Shown: in pieces, positions 30,601 to 39,526 of the stretch | Position numbering within the stretch: position 1 is the stretch's first letter | Layout of the letters: each line of letters opens with the position of its first letter | Source: Holophagales bacterium | GTDB lineage: Bacteria; Acidobacteriota; Thermoanaerobaculia; Multivoradales; Multivoraceae | Assembly (NCBI GenBank): GCA_009836625.1 | Contig: VXVC01000006.1 | Coordinates: 1-64,000 of the forward strand | Length of the DNA: 64,000 bases | Direction of reading: 5' to 3' | The notes under the pieces: model-generated | Told to the model about the DNA's origin: nothing | What the model saw: only the letters and a program-made list of their open reading frames with translations | Databases searched by the model: none | Made by a program: the position numbers and the translations under genes

Positions 30601-31112
30601 ACCTCTGCGACCTCTTCCACCTGCCGGTCCTCAACCTCGTCGACAACCCCGGTTTCGCCGTGGGCCTCGAACACGAGATCACCGGCACGATCCGCTGGGG
30701 CGGCCAGTGGATGATCGCCTTCGCCCAGGCCACCGTCCCCGTCTTCACCGTCATCATGCGCCGCAGCTTCGGCGTCGCCGGCAACAACTACGCGACCCCA
30801 CGGGCCCAACCCTCCATGCGCGTCGTCTGGCCCGCCGCCGACACCGGCGGCATCCCGCCCGAAGGCGGCATCGAAGCCGCCTACAAGCGCCAGCTCGCCC
30901 AGGCCGAAGACCCGAAGGTCTTCCGGGAAGAACTGATGGCCCGCATCGAAAGCGCCCGCGGCCCGGTCGGCCCCCTCTCCCGCTTCCAGGTCGAAGAGAT
31001 GATCGACCCCCGCGACACCCGCGCGCTCGTCTGCGAGTGGCTCGACATGGCGTGGAACATCGTCTCGCAGCCGGCGCGGCTCAAGCCGCGGGCAACGCAG
31101 TTCCGGCCCTGA
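27666..31112 (+). CDS. Single-chain biotin-dependent acyl-CoA carboxylase (BC-BCCP-CT)
   Basis: 1148 aa; BC domain (ISNRGEIAIRIAKAAEAL, KAAAGGGGRGMR, EHTVTEQVTGFDLVEAQ), BCCP AMKME, C-terminal carboxyltransferase (RIDLLLDEDSFHEIGS..., FGVAGNNYATPRAQPSMRVVWPAADTGGI). Confidence 0.92.
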   Translation: MPNLERVLISNRGEIAIRIAKAAEALNIESVGVYPAADSLSLHTRLTTEALQIGNGVPDDPVAAYLDAEDLVAAALASGCDCVHPGYGFLAENADFAERCAGAGLVFVGPPPAVLSLFGDKVRARQLAASLDIPVVPGSDGPVESADEGAALAELLGYPVMLKAAAGGGGRGMRTVRSRDAMDGAFERCRSEAAAAFGDGALFVEKLIERPRHIEVQVLADANGNAVHLHERDCSVQLRNQKVIETAPAPGLDGDLRDRLLADAVRLMEAAAYVNAGTVEFLIVPETSEHFFIECNARIQVEHTVTEQVTGFDLVEAQFRLAAGASLDSLGLGDQTAVGEPRGFAVQTRVVARGAGTLSAYKEPAGPGVRVDGCGYVGYSPPPQFDPLLAKVTATSSSSFGPGAASFTAAVERVRRAVSEFHVGGLATNLDQLKAILAHPSVRAGDARTTLLEEHPELLSADTGIAAANGAMTLLRQQATVMGLSVASGAGTQPAARTLSAELDIEPGQQAVACPMAGSVLEVRTTDGEQVTAGETLLVVSAMKMESAVASPCDGRVAALLPLQPGDTVEAGQVVAVVAPAGDATCEAVTAHRDDTWAPMLKDVATMQALALERLAPGSDDPGVVRQRSRGKLTCRERIDLLLDEDSFHEIGSIAGFASYDEAGAIAAFTPANHVGGWGRIEGRTAVVCADDFTSRGGHADGAIGAKSSYLDRLALEMRAPSIRLLDGSSGGGSVAAMVPQQQKEGESKAKESRGAIKAGRPRVAGGGGSFLPGHLGSTMYTEQLGTVPVVNVLLGSVVGIGAAKAVLGHFSVMVRDIAQLFVAGPPVVRPAMGYDITKEDLGGWHIHCRNGSVDNLAETEEEAMVLTRRFLSYLPSSVFETPSTATPDPNDPPDRRDEELFSLIPRKRTATFDVRRAIRLMADRDSFFEIGPLWGTDQVTGFVRFAGRPMGVIASDSQHANGGALTADGCRKLIRHLDLCDLFHLPVLNLVDNPGFAVGLEHEITGTIRWGGQWMIAFAQATVPVFTVIMRRSFGVAGNNYATPRAQPSMRVVWPAADTGGIPPEGGIEAAYKRQLAQAEDPKVFREELMARIESARGPVGPLSRFQVEEMIDPRDTRALVCEWLDMAWNIVSQPARLKPRATQFRP

Positions 31113-31134
31113 GGCGGCGGCGCCGGTCACACCC

Positions 31135-31309
31135 GCCTGAACCGGGCCGAGGGGGAGGGTCCCAGGGGACGCTCACCCCTTCTTGGGGGATGTGAGGGTG
31201 GGGTTCGCTTCGGTCGGCTTCGCTCCGGTAGGACGTCAGCTACTGAGAGGACATCGGCAGTCGCTCGCCTCCAGCCCCCTGGGACCCTCCCCCTCGGCCC
31301 GGCTCAGGC
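31135..31309. repeat. Inverted-repeat-bounded intergenic element (36-nt arms, 34/36 complementary)
   Basis: Arm 31135..31170 GCCTGAACCGGGCCGAGGGGGAGGGTCCCAGGGGAC pairs with 31274..31309; 27 nt perfect core; 103-nt loop. Confidence 0.85.
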
Positions 31310-31424
31310 TGGACGACTTCAGCGCCGCACTCAGCCCGCCAAGTGCCGGTGCGCCGGCCTTCTCGCCGGCATCCGCATTCGCTGCGCCGCACAGCAACAA
31401 CGCATGATCCCCGAGCTGTTCCGA

Positions 31425-31760
31425 CTAGGCTCGGCGATTGGCTCCGGCCAATCTGCTCTTGGAGGAGGCCGCTGAAGCAGGCAGCACTTCCCGATCGATC
31501 GCCGCACCTTGCCTAGCCTCGACAACGGACACGTCGTACGCAGCCTGGAGGTTCATCCACAGAACCGCGCCCGTGCCCATGTAGCGCCCAAGGCGAACTG
31601 CCGTCTCCGCGCTAACGGAACGCTCCCCGCGGAGAATTGCCGTGATTCGATTCGCTGGAACTCGGAGCGCGAGTGCCAGTTGGTTGGCAGTCAGTCCTCG
31701 AGCTTCGAGTTCTGCCTTGAGAATCTGGCCCGGGTGGTTTTTCGCTCTGGTCATCGTCAC
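31425..31760 (-). CDS. higA: HigA family addiction module antitoxin (HTH)
   Basis: NHPGQILKAELEARGLTANQLALALRVPANRITAILRGERSVSAETAVRLGRYMGTGAVLWMNLQAAYDV; start overlaps higB stop (GTGA). Confidence 0.9.
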   Translation of the reverse strand: MTMTRAKNHPGQILKAELEARGLTANQLALALRVPANRITAILRGERSVSAETAVRLGRYMGTGAVLWMNLQAAYDVSVVEARQGAAIDREVLPASAASSKSRLAGANRRA

Positions 31761-32044
31761 CCCTTGTGGTAGTCCTCAATCGCGACGTCCTGAGCATTCC
31801 CCCTGGCGAACCGGAAAGTCAGTCGCCAACGCGCGTTGATCGTCATGGAACTCGTACCCTTCCGCTTGCCGCTGAGGGCGTGCAGTCGAACCGACCGGAG
31901 GGCGCGGAGCGAGTCGAGCGACGGGGCCGCATCGAGTGTGTCCAGAAGGAGCAACGCACGGTCATAGTCCAAGCCACGGAATCCTCGTTGGCGATCCTCC
32001 TCGAACAGCCGCCGGGTCTTGCTGTCAGCGAAGGACCGAATCAC
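31757..32044 (-). CDS. higB: HigB-like (RelE/ParE superfamily) toxin
   Basis: GTG 32044: (V/M)IRSFADSKTRRLFEEDRQRGFRGLDYDRALLLLDTL...ALSGKRKGTSSMTINARWRLTFRF; paired with higA. Confidence 0.88.
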   Translation of the reverse strand: MIRSFADSKTRRLFEEDRQRGFRGLDYDRALLLLDTLDAAPSLDSLRALRSVRLHALSGKRKGTSSMTINARWRLTFRFARGNAQDVAIEDYHKG

Positions 32045-32053
32045 CGCCGGATT

Positions 32054-32074
32054 GTAGTACAAGACACGTACTAC
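32054..32074. promoter_or_regulatory. Candidate HigBA operator: GTAGTAC-N7-GTACTAC overlapping TACAAT -10 element
   Basis: Perfect 7-bp inverted repeat ending 10 bp upstream of higB GTG; reverse-strand TACAAT at 32051..32056. Confidence 0.6.
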
Positions 32075-32220
32075 GCCAGACGTCGCACCTCCCACCGAAG
32101 CAGCTTGGCCGGCCATGGTAGTCGACCGTCACGCCCCGTTGACGTCAGCGAACCCGGCAGGCATCCCGTTCCCTGCATGCAGGAACAGCCGATACGCTGG
32201 CGCGCCCGACGAGGCCGACC

Positions 32221-32964
32221 GTGCGACGACTCACCGACTACCGCGTCCTGACCTTCGACTGCTACGGCACCCTGATCGACTGGGAGACCGGCATCTGGGA
32301 CGCGCTGCAGCCGCTGATCATGCGGAACCGGGACGCCGAAGTCAGCCGCGACGCCGCGCTGCTTGCGTTCGGGCAGTGCGAGAGCCTCCAGGAGCAGGAA
32401 ACGCCTGATCTGCTCTACTCCGAGCTGCTGGCCCGCGTGCATGGACGCATCGCCGACTGCCTGGGCATGCAAACGGCCCCGGAACTCGACGAGGCATTCG
32501 GCGCCTCGGTTCCCGACTGGCCGGCGTTCCCGGATACGGCGGACGCGTTGCGGGTCCTCAAGCGGCACTTCCGGCTCGTCATTCTCTCCAACGTTCACAA
32601 GGACGGCATCGCCGGCTCGAACCGCAAGCTCGGGGTCGAGTTCGACGCGATCTACACGGCCGAGGACATTGGCTCCTACAAGCCGGCAGACGCGAACTTC
32701 GAGTACCTGGTCGCGCACCTCCAGTCCGACTTCGGACTCGACCGGTCCGACATCCTGCACACCGCGCAGAGCCTCCACCACGACCATGTGCCGGCGAACC
32801 GGTTCGGGCTCGCCAACGCCTGGATCGACCGGCAACGGCTCTCCGAGGGCGGAAGCTGGGGTGCTACCGAACGTGTCGAGACGATGCCGACCACCGACTT
32901 CGTGTTCTTCTCGATGGGCGAGATGGCCGCCGCCGTAGCGGCGTGCGCGAGCACCGGGGCCTAG
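32221..32964 (+). CDS. HAD-family hydrolase, haloacid dehalogenase type II-like
   Basis: GTG start; LTFDCYGTLIDWETGIW, LVILSNVHKDGI, YKPADANFEYL. Confidence 0.88.
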   Translation: MRRLTDYRVLTFDCYGTLIDWETGIWDALQPLIMRNRDAEVSRDAALLAFGQCESLQEQETPDLLYSELLARVHGRIADCLGMQTAPELDEAFGASVPDWPAFPDTADALRVLKRHFRLVILSNVHKDGIAGSNRKLGVEFDAIYTAEDIGSYKPADANFEYLVAHLQSDFGLDRSDILHTAQSLHHDHVPANRFGLANAWIDRQRLSEGGSWGATERVETMPTTDFVFFSMGEMAAAVAACASTGA

Positions 32965-32989
32965 CGGGCCGAACCGCGGGCGCCATTCC

Positions 32990-34519
32990 TCAGCCGTCCT
33001 CCTCCACCGTCAACCGGTACTTCGCAGCGGCGAGGTACCTGGCCTCCTGACGCAGGTCGGCCCTGGTCAGGGGCGACTTCTCCAGCCAGGCCGCGGGCAG
33101 CACGAGCCTCAGATCACGACCGTCGACTTCGAGCTTGACCGCCAGTGGTTCGTCCCGCCGGCTCCGGTGGAGCACTGCCGCGAGCCGCAGCAGGACGGCG
33201 CCGCGCCGGGCCGGTTGCCTCCATCCCGAGGGAAGGCGATCGAAGATCTGGCGCGGGAACTTGCGGCGGTGGCTGCGCACGAGGGAAGCCAGCAGCAGGT
33301 GTTCCTGGAGCGAGAACCCGTGCATCTCCGCGTTCTCGACGATGTAGGCGCCGTGCTTGTGATAGCCGGCGTGGTTGATGTCAAGGCCGACCTCGTGCAA
33401 CTGGGCCCCCCAGGAGAGCATGAGCCACGGGAGTTTCCCGGTGAGATTCCACGATTCGGCACACTGCCCCAGGAGCTGCAGCGCGGTTTCCCGAACTCTC
33501 TCCGCCTGCTCCGGCTGCACGTGATAGCGCCTGGCCATCGACTCGACGGCCGCGTGCCGGGTGTCTTCGTGGTGCAGACGGCCGAGCAGGTCGTACAGGG
33601 CACCCTCCCGCAGGGCGCCGCCGGCAACTCGCATCTGCTCGATGCCCAGCGCCTTGAACACCGCAAGCAGCACGGCGACGCCGCCGGCGAACACCGGCGC
33701 CCGCCCGTCGCTGAGGCCCTTGATGCCACCCTGCACCGTGGTTCCCCGTTCGAGGAGCAGTTCGCGAAGGCGCAGCAGGGCCTCGAGCGTGATTCCCTGC
33801 TCGCACCAGCCCGCCGCCTGCACGACTTCCGCCACCGAGCGAACGGTCCCCGACGAACCGACCGCGACTCGCCAGCCGGCGCCGTTCCGGAAACGGCGCT
33901 CGACCGGTTCCAGCTCCTGCAGGGCCGCGATCTCCGCCCGGCGCCACCGCTTCTCCTTCACCCGGCCGTTCGGGAAGTGCCGCAGGCTGAAGCTGACGCA
34001 ACCCATGTACAGGCTCTCGAGATCGAGCGGCCGCGAGCCCTCGCCGATGATCAGCTCGGTGGACCCTCCTCCGATGTCGACCACCAGGCGCCGTTCGTCG
34101 CCGGCCAGGCTCCTCGACACGCCCAGGTAGATCAGCCGCGCCTCCTCCAGGCCCGACACGATCTCCACCGGATGGCCGAGCGATCGTTGCGCGGCTTCCA
34201 GCAGATCGCGGGCGTTGCGCGCCTGGCGCAGCGTGTTCGTTCCCACAACGCGAACCGTTCCCGGCAGAAACGAGCGCACGCGTTCGCCGAAGCGGTCGAG
34301 ACAGTCCAGCGCACGCGCGGTTGCCTCCGGAGTCAGGCGCTTGCGCTCATCGAGTCCGGCGGCGAGTCGCACGAACTCCTTCCGCCGATCGACGAACACG
34401 AGCTGGCCGCCCCGCACTTCGGCCACGACCAGGTGAAAGCTGTTGGAGCCCAGGTCGGCGGCAGCGACCACCTCCGGATCCTGCGGCGGGAGAGGGAGCG
34501 AGTGCTGCGAATCGGCCAT
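32990..34519 (-). CDS. Ppx/GppA phosphatase (exopolyphosphatase-like) with C-terminal HD-like region
   Basis: [54 protein letters not shown]; start trimmed to ATG 34519. Confidence 0.9.
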   Translation of the reverse strand: MADSQHSLPLPPQDPEVVAAADLGSNSFHLVVAEVRGGQLVFVDRRKEFVRLAAGLDERKRLTPEATARALDCLDRFGERVRSFLPGTVRVVGTNTLRQARNARDLLEAAQRSLGHPVEIVSGLEEARLIYLGVSRSLAGDERRLVVDIGGGSTELIIGEGSRPLDLESLYMGCVSFSLRHFPNGRVKEKRWRRAEIAALQELEPVERRFRNGAGWRVAVGSSGTVRSVAEVVQAAGWCEQGITLEALLRLRELLLERGTTVQGGIKGLSDGRAPVFAGGVAVLLAVFKALGIEQMRVAGGALREGALYDLLGRLHHEDTRHAAVESMARRYHVQPEQAERVRETALQLLGQCAESWNLTGKLPWLMLSWGAQLHEVGLDINHAGYHKHGAYIVENAEMHGFSLQEHLLLASLVRSHRRKFPRQIFDRLPSGWRQPARRGAVLLRLAAVLHRSRRDEPLAVKLEVDGRDLRLVLPAAWLEKSPLTRADLRQEARYLAAAKYRLTVEEDG

Positions 34520-34544
34520 TCGCGCGCAAGTATGATCCCTCGCC

Positions 34545-35579
34545 ATGCCGGTGGAACTCCGCTCCGACACGATGACGCGACCATCCCCGGCCATGCGCAG
34601 GGCGATGGCCGCGGCGGAAGTCGGCGATGACGTCTTCCGTGAAGACCCGACGGTCAACCGCCTGCAGGAACGCGTGGCGGACATGCTCGGACGGGAGGCG
34701 GCCCTCTTCGTCCCGTCCGGCACGCAGGGCAATCTCTCGTGTCTGCTCGGGCACGAACTGCCCCGCGGCAGCGAGGTCTTGCTGGAGTCGAACGCTCACA
34801 TCATCAACCACGAGAACAACGGGATCACCGGCATCGGCGGACTCCTGCCGCGCGCGGTGAAGGCCGAGGTCGACGGCATCCTGGCACCGGAACAGGTCGA
34901 GGCGGCGATTCAGCCCGACCACCCGACCGCGGCTCCGACCCGGCTGCTCTGCCTGGAGAACAGTTGCAACCACGCCGGCGGAACCGTCTACGAACCCGAA
35001 CGCACAAGGGCGCTCTGCGACCTGGCGCACCGCCGCGGCCTGCGCGTCCACCTCGACGGCGCGCGCCTCTTCAACGCCGCGACCGCGCTTGGCTGTACGC
35101 CGGCCGAGGCCGCGGGACCCGTCGACTCGCTTTCCTTCTGCTTCTCGAAGGGCCTGGGCGCGCCCGTCGGCTCCATCGTCGTCGGCTCCCGCGACTTCAT
35201 CCGCAACGTCCGCCGATACCGGCAGATGTGCGGAGGGCAGATGCGGCAGGTCGGCGTGCTCGCCGCCGCCGCGGAGGTCGCCCTCGACGAGAGCCCGCCG
35301 CTACTGGTCCAGGATCACGAGAATGCCCGTCTGCTCGCGGAGACTCTCAACGACCTTCCCGGTGTCGCACTGATCGCCGAGCAGAGGACGAACATCCTCA
35401 TCTTCTCGGTCGAGGGCACGGGCCGCAGCGCCCCGGAGTGCGTAGAGGCGCTCCGGAAGGAGAACGTGCTGTGCCTGGACGTGAGCCCCGTCCACATCCG
35501 TCTCGTCACCCACCGCGACGTGAGTCCCGAGGAGACGGCGCAGGCGGCCGAAGCGCTGGTCCGGGTGTTCGGTGGGTAG
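34545..35579 (+). CDS. ltaE: Low-specificity L-threonine aldolase
   Basis: [82 protein letters not shown]. Confidence 0.92.
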   Translation: MPVELRSDTMTRPSPAMRRAMAAAEVGDDVFREDPTVNRLQERVADMLGREAALFVPSGTQGNLSCLLGHELPRGSEVLLESNAHIINHENNGITGIGGLLPRAVKAEVDGILAPEQVEAAIQPDHPTAAPTRLLCLENSCNHAGGTVYEPERTRALCDLAHRRGLRVHLDGARLFNAATALGCTPAEAAGPVDSLSFCFSKGLGAPVGSIVVGSRDFIRNVRRYRQMCGGQMRQVGVLAAAAEVALDESPPLLVQDHENARLLAETLNDLPGVALIAEQRTNILIFSVEGTGRSAPECVEALRKENVLCLDVSPVHIRLVTHRDVSPEETAQAAEALVRVFGG

Positions 35580-36027
35580 CGAACGCGGCCTGGTCCCGGT
35601 CAGGCCTTTCGACGAGCTACGGGTGGGAGAGACCTTCCCGCTACCCAGCCGCACCGTGACCGAAGCCCACTTCGCCGCTTTCCAGGCGATCTCGGGCGAT
35701 AACCACCCGATCCACTACGACGTGGAGTACTGCAAGTCGCTCGGCCACGCCGGCATGCTCGCCCATGGCCTCCAGGTCCTCTGCTACAGCGCCGCCGGCG
35801 CAGGCACGTTCGCCGACGTGGTCGGCCGCGCCATGATCGGGTACATCGACCAGTCATGCCGCTTCCTGAAGCCGGTGTACCCGGACGACACCCTATACCC
35901 GATGCTGCGCATCGCGGAGCTGAAGCGCCAGCGGACGACCGGGGTGATCGTGCTGGAGAGCGAGATCGATAACCAGCGCGGCGAACGGGTGCTGGAGGGC
36001 CGGCAGAGCTACCTTGTGCGGCTCTAG
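35572..36027 (+). CDS. MaoC family dehydratase
   Basis: 151 aa; RTVTEAHFAAFQAISGDNHPIHYD, HAGMLAHGLQVL hydratase 2 motif. Confidence 0.88.
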   Translation: MGSERGLVPVRPFDELRVGETFPLPSRTVTEAHFAAFQAISGDNHPIHYDVEYCKSLGHAGMLAHGLQVLCYSAAGAGTFADVVGRAMIGYIDQSCRFLKPVYPDDTLYPMLRIAELKRQRTTGVIVLESEIDNQRGERVLEGRQSYLVRL

Positions 36028-36036
36028 AGCAGGCTC

Positions 36037-36837
36037 CTAGGGCAGCGGTTCGAAGTCGAACACCGGCGCCGCGGATCCGGCCAGGGGCACGGCGAGGACG
36101 TTGAACACCCGGCGCAACAGATCCGGATTCAGGACCTCCGCCGGAGCCCCCTCGGCGACCAGGGCGCCCGCGTCGAGCACGGCGACCCGATCGGCGAACC
36201 GCGCCGCGGCATTCAGGTCGTGGAGGACCAGGACGACCGAGCGACCTTCACAGGCGAGGTTCCGCGCCAGCCCCAGGAGGTCGAGACCGTGGGCGAGGTC
36301 GAGGTTCGAGGTCGGTTCGTCGAGCAGCAGGACCTCCGCCTCGGTGGCCAGACAGCGCGCCATCAGCACGCGCTGCAACTCGCCTCCCGACAGCGTCGTC
36401 ACGCGTCGTTCGGCGAGCGCCAGCACGTCCGTGTCTTCCAGGCAACGGTCGATCCACTCGCGGTCGGCGGAACGGGTGCCGAACAGGCGGCTCTCGTGCG
36501 GGTAGCGGCCGAGGGTGACGAACTCCCTCACCGTGAACTCGAAGGTCGGGCGCACGGTCTGCGGCACGTAGGCCACCCGTCTGGCCGCCTGACGCCGCGG
36601 CAGGGCCGCCAGGTCGAAGCCGCCCAGCAGCGCCCGGCCTTCGGTCAACCGCCACGCGCCGCTCAGGAGCCGCAGCAGGGTCGACTTACCGGCGCCGTTC
36701 GGGCCCACCACCGAAATCAGCGTGGCCGGCTCGACGACGAGATCGACGCCACGCAGGAGCCACCGTCCCCGCCGCTCGACGCCGCCGCCCACGAGCTCGA
36801 GCCGGGGCGCGGCCGCCACGGCCGGCGCCGCCGTCAT
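36037..36837 (-). CDS. ABC transporter ATP-binding protein (FecE/BtuD/HmuV-like)
   Basis: GPNGAGKSTLLRLLSG, LSGGELQRVLMARCLA, LLLDEPTSNLDLAH. Confidence 0.9.
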   Translation of the reverse strand: MTAAPAVAAAPRLELVGGGVERRGRWLLRGVDLVVEPATLISVVGPNGAGKSTLLRLLSGAWRLTEGRALLGGFDLAALPRRQAARRVAYVPQTVRPTFEFTVREFVTLGRYPHESRLFGTRSADREWIDRCLEDTDVLALAERRVTTLSGGELQRVLMARCLATEAEVLLLDEPTSNLDLAHGLDLLGLARNLACEGRSVVLVLHDLNAAARFADRVAVLDAGALVAEGAPAEVLNPDLLRRVFNVLAVPLAGSAAPVFDFEPLP

Positions 36838-37892
36838 CGGGACACCGCCACTTCGCCTTCGTGGCGCACCAGCAGGAACAGGAAGAAGGGAGCGCCGACG
36901 AACGCCGTCACGACGCCCAGGAAGACCTCCTGGGGAGCCGCCACTGTGCGGGCCAGTAGATCAGCGCCGACGACGAACCAGGCCCCGGTGAGGAACGCGG
37001 CCGGCAGCAGCCGGCGATGGACCGGTCCCAGCAGGAGGCGCACGAGGTGCGGCACGACGAGCCCGACGAAGCCGACGACACCGCTCACCGCGACCGCGCT
37101 GCCGGTGAGGATGGCCGCGCTCCAGAGCACGGCCCGTTTCGCCCGCTCGATGTCGACGCCGAGCGAGGCGGCCACCTCCTCGCCCTCGAGCAGCAGGTCC
37201 AGGTCGCGCGCGAACCAGACCGCGATCGCGCAGCCGATGACCATTCCCGGCAACAGCATCCAGGCGTGGACCCAGCCGCGGTCGGTGACGCCGCCCATCA
37301 TCCAGTAGGCGATCCTGCGCGCCGCCTCGTACTGCTCCCAGGAGCGAGCGATGAGCCAGGAGTTGACGGCGGCGAGCAGGGCGTTCAGCGCGACGCCGGC
37401 AAGCAACAGCGTCGTGACCGGCGTGTAGCCGTCGCGGGTGGCGATCCGGGTCACGATCAGGAGGGACAGGAGTGCACCCGCAACCGCGAACAGCGGGGCC
37501 GCGAGCAGGAAGCTGCCGGCCAATCCGAAGGTCAGCGCGAAGACGGCGCCGGTCGCAGCGCCGGTGCTGGTGCCGACGATCCCCGGCGACGCCAGCGGGT
37601 TGCGGAACAGGCCCTGCATCTGGGCGCCGGCCAGGGCCAGGCAGCCGCCGACCATCGCCGCCACCACCACCCTCGGCGCGCGGAGCGACCAGACGATCGC
37701 GTCCACTCTCGGATCGGCGAGGCCGTGTTCGCCGGGCAGGAGATGCCGCGCCAGCACCGCCAGCACGTCGCTTCCATCCAGCGGAACCGATCCCCGGAAC
37801 AGACCGATCCCGGCGAACGCCAGCAGCAGCGTCAGGCCGGCGGCCATGTACCACCAGAAGCCGGCCCGGTAGCCGCCGAACGCGACCCTCAT
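36834..37892 (-). CDS. FecCD/BtuC-type ABC transporter permease
   Basis: LRAPRVVVAAMVGGCLALAGAQMQGLFRNPLASPGIVG; SGVVGFVGLVVPHLVRLLLGPVHRRLLP. Confidence 0.92.
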   Translation of the reverse strand: MRVAFGGYRAGFWWYMAAGLTLLLAFAGIGLFRGSVPLDGSDVLAVLARHLLPGEHGLADPRVDAIVWSLRAPRVVVAAMVGGCLALAGAQMQGLFRNPLASPGIVGTSTGAATGAVFALTFGLAGSFLLAAPLFAVAGALLSLLIVTRIATRDGYTPVTTLLLAGVALNALLAAVNSWLIARSWEQYEAARRIAYWMMGGVTDRGWVHAWMLLPGMVIGCAIAVWFARDLDLLLEGEEVAASLGVDIERAKRAVLWSAAILTGSAVAVSGVVGFVGLVVPHLVRLLLGPVHRRLLPAAFLTGAWFVVGADLLARTVAAPQEVFLGVVTAFVGAPFFLFLLVRHEGEVAVSR

Positions 37893-38950
37893 TCCGTTGC
37901 AGTCATCGGGTTCCGCCCGCCCGCGGCTTCGATCCGTTCGGAGGCGCGCACGAGCGCGTCGGCGAGCCGTTCGACCATCCCCGCCACGTGGTGAGAGATG
38001 GCCGCCATGTCCCGCCCATCGAGCGACTCCAGGTTGCCGAGCCTTGCTGCCCGAGTGCCGTCCAGGGCGCCCGGCGCGACGTCGCTGGACACATAGGAGT
38101 CACTGAAGATGACGTCCGGGTCCCAGATCACGACCTGCTCGGCGCTGATCCGCGGCCATCCTTCAAGGCCGTGCTCCGCCGCCAGATTCACGGCGCCCAG
38201 GTAGCGGAGCGCATCGTCGAACACGGTCCGACCGCCCAGCACCACGCCGCCGCTCCAGTGGACGACGCGGAGACCCTCTGCCTTCGAACCGGCCCGCACA
38301 CGCGCCTCATCCAGACGCAGCCACATCGACTCGATGAGCCGTTCCGCCTCGCGGTCCCGACCGGTCGCGAAACCGACGGTCCGGATGTTCCGCTCGATCG
38401 CCGCGAGATCCTCGTGATTGAGCAGGACGACAACGGGCACACCGGCCGCCTCCAACTGAGCCAGCGTCTCCTGGGTGTTGAAGCCCGCCGCGAACACCAG
38501 GTCGGGCGAAGCCGCCAGGATCTCCTCCGTGCTGAAACCGCCGACCCGTCCCAGGCGCTTTGCCTTGTCGGCGCTGGCGCTGAACTGCGGGTCGCCGGCG
38601 AAGGGCGATAGCAGCACGATCCGCTCCGGTTCGGCGATCTCCAGCAGGATCTCGTCGGTCGCCAGCGTTCGCGAGGCGATGCGCTCGGGCGGCGCCGCCA
38701 ACCGGACCACCCTGCCGGCGCCCCTGATCTCGCGCCAGGCGCCGTCCGTGCCCGGTTCGACGAGTTCGAGCCGGGCGCCTTCCACGCTCCGAAGGTAGTG
38801 CTCATGGTCGCCCTCCAGGTCGAGAGGCGCGCCGCCAGCGCCCTCGACGCTCCCACCGGGAGCGCGGCCGCAGGCGAAGACCGCGATCGCCGCAACGAAC
38901 GCCAGGCTGAGCGCCGTCTTGGCGCCGATCGTTGGGGTCGGCCCGAGCAT
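37889..38950 (-). CDS. Periplasmic substrate-binding lipoprotein (FepB/BtuF-like)
   Basis: ERIASRTLATDEILLEI, SPDLVFAAGFNTQETLAQLEAAGVPVVVL; lipobox-like VFACG; overlaps permease gene. Confidence 0.88.
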   Translation of the reverse strand: MLGPTPTIGAKTALSLAFVAAIAVFACGRAPGGSVEGAGGAPLDLEGDHEHYLRSVEGARLELVEPGTDGAWREIRGAGRVVRLAAPPERIASRTLATDEILLEIAEPERIVLLSPFAGDPQFSASADKAKRLGRVGGFSTEEILAASPDLVFAAGFNTQETLAQLEAAGVPVVVLLNHEDLAAIERNIRTVGFATGRDREAERLIESMWLRLDEARVRAGSKAEGLRVVHWSGGVVLGGRTVFDDALRYLGAVNLAAEHGLEGWPRISAEQVVIWDPDVIFSDSYVSSDVAPGALDGTRAARLGNLESLDGRDMAAISHHVAGMVERLADALVRASERIEAAGGRNPMTATE

Positions 38951-39009
38951 CGGGATCGAAGCTATACTGCCGCCCCCTCAGGACAAAGAAAGCCAGGGAG
39001 CAAACTTCG

Positions 39010-39495
39010 ATGAGCATCAAGACCGGGGACGCGATCCCGGACGCCAGTTTCAAGCAGATGACCCCGGACGGCATCGTCGACATCTCGACCCGCGAGTTGT
39101 TCGAAGGCAAGAAGGTCGTCCTCTTCGCCGTGCCGGGCGCGATGACCCCGACCTGCTCGGAGGTCCACATGCCGGGGTTCATCGAGAACATCGAGGCGAT
39201 CAAGTCGGGCAACGTCGACACCGTGGCCTGCCTCGCCGTCAACGACGTCTTCGTCATCAACGAGTGGCGCAAGGCGCGGAGCATTCCCGACGACATCGTC
39301 CTGCTGTCCGACGGCAACGGCGAGTTCACGTCGAAGGTCGGGCTCGAACTCGACGCTTCGCGTTTCGGCATGGGCACCCGCTCGCGACGCTACGCCGCGA
39401 TCGTCGACGACGGCGTGTTGACCTACCTCGGCGTCGAGCCGGCGGGCGAAGTCGGCGTCAGTGGCGCCGACGCAGTCCTCGAACAGCTCGGCTGA
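39010..39495 (+). CDS. Peroxiredoxin (Prx5 type)
   Basis: [23 protein letters not shown] (PxxxTxxC); ATG 39010; TATACT at 38963..38968. Confidence 0.92.
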   Translation: MSIKTGDAIPDASFKQMTPDGIVDISTRELFEGKKVVLFAVPGAMTPTCSEVHMPGFIENIEAIKSGNVDTVACLAVNDVFVINEWRKARSIPDDIVLLSDGNGEFTSKVGLELDASRFGMGTRSRRYAAIVDDGVLTYLGVEPAGEVGVSGADAVLEQLG

Positions 39496-39526
39496 ATCAC
39501 CCGGCAGTCCTCAGCCTGGGGGTCTC

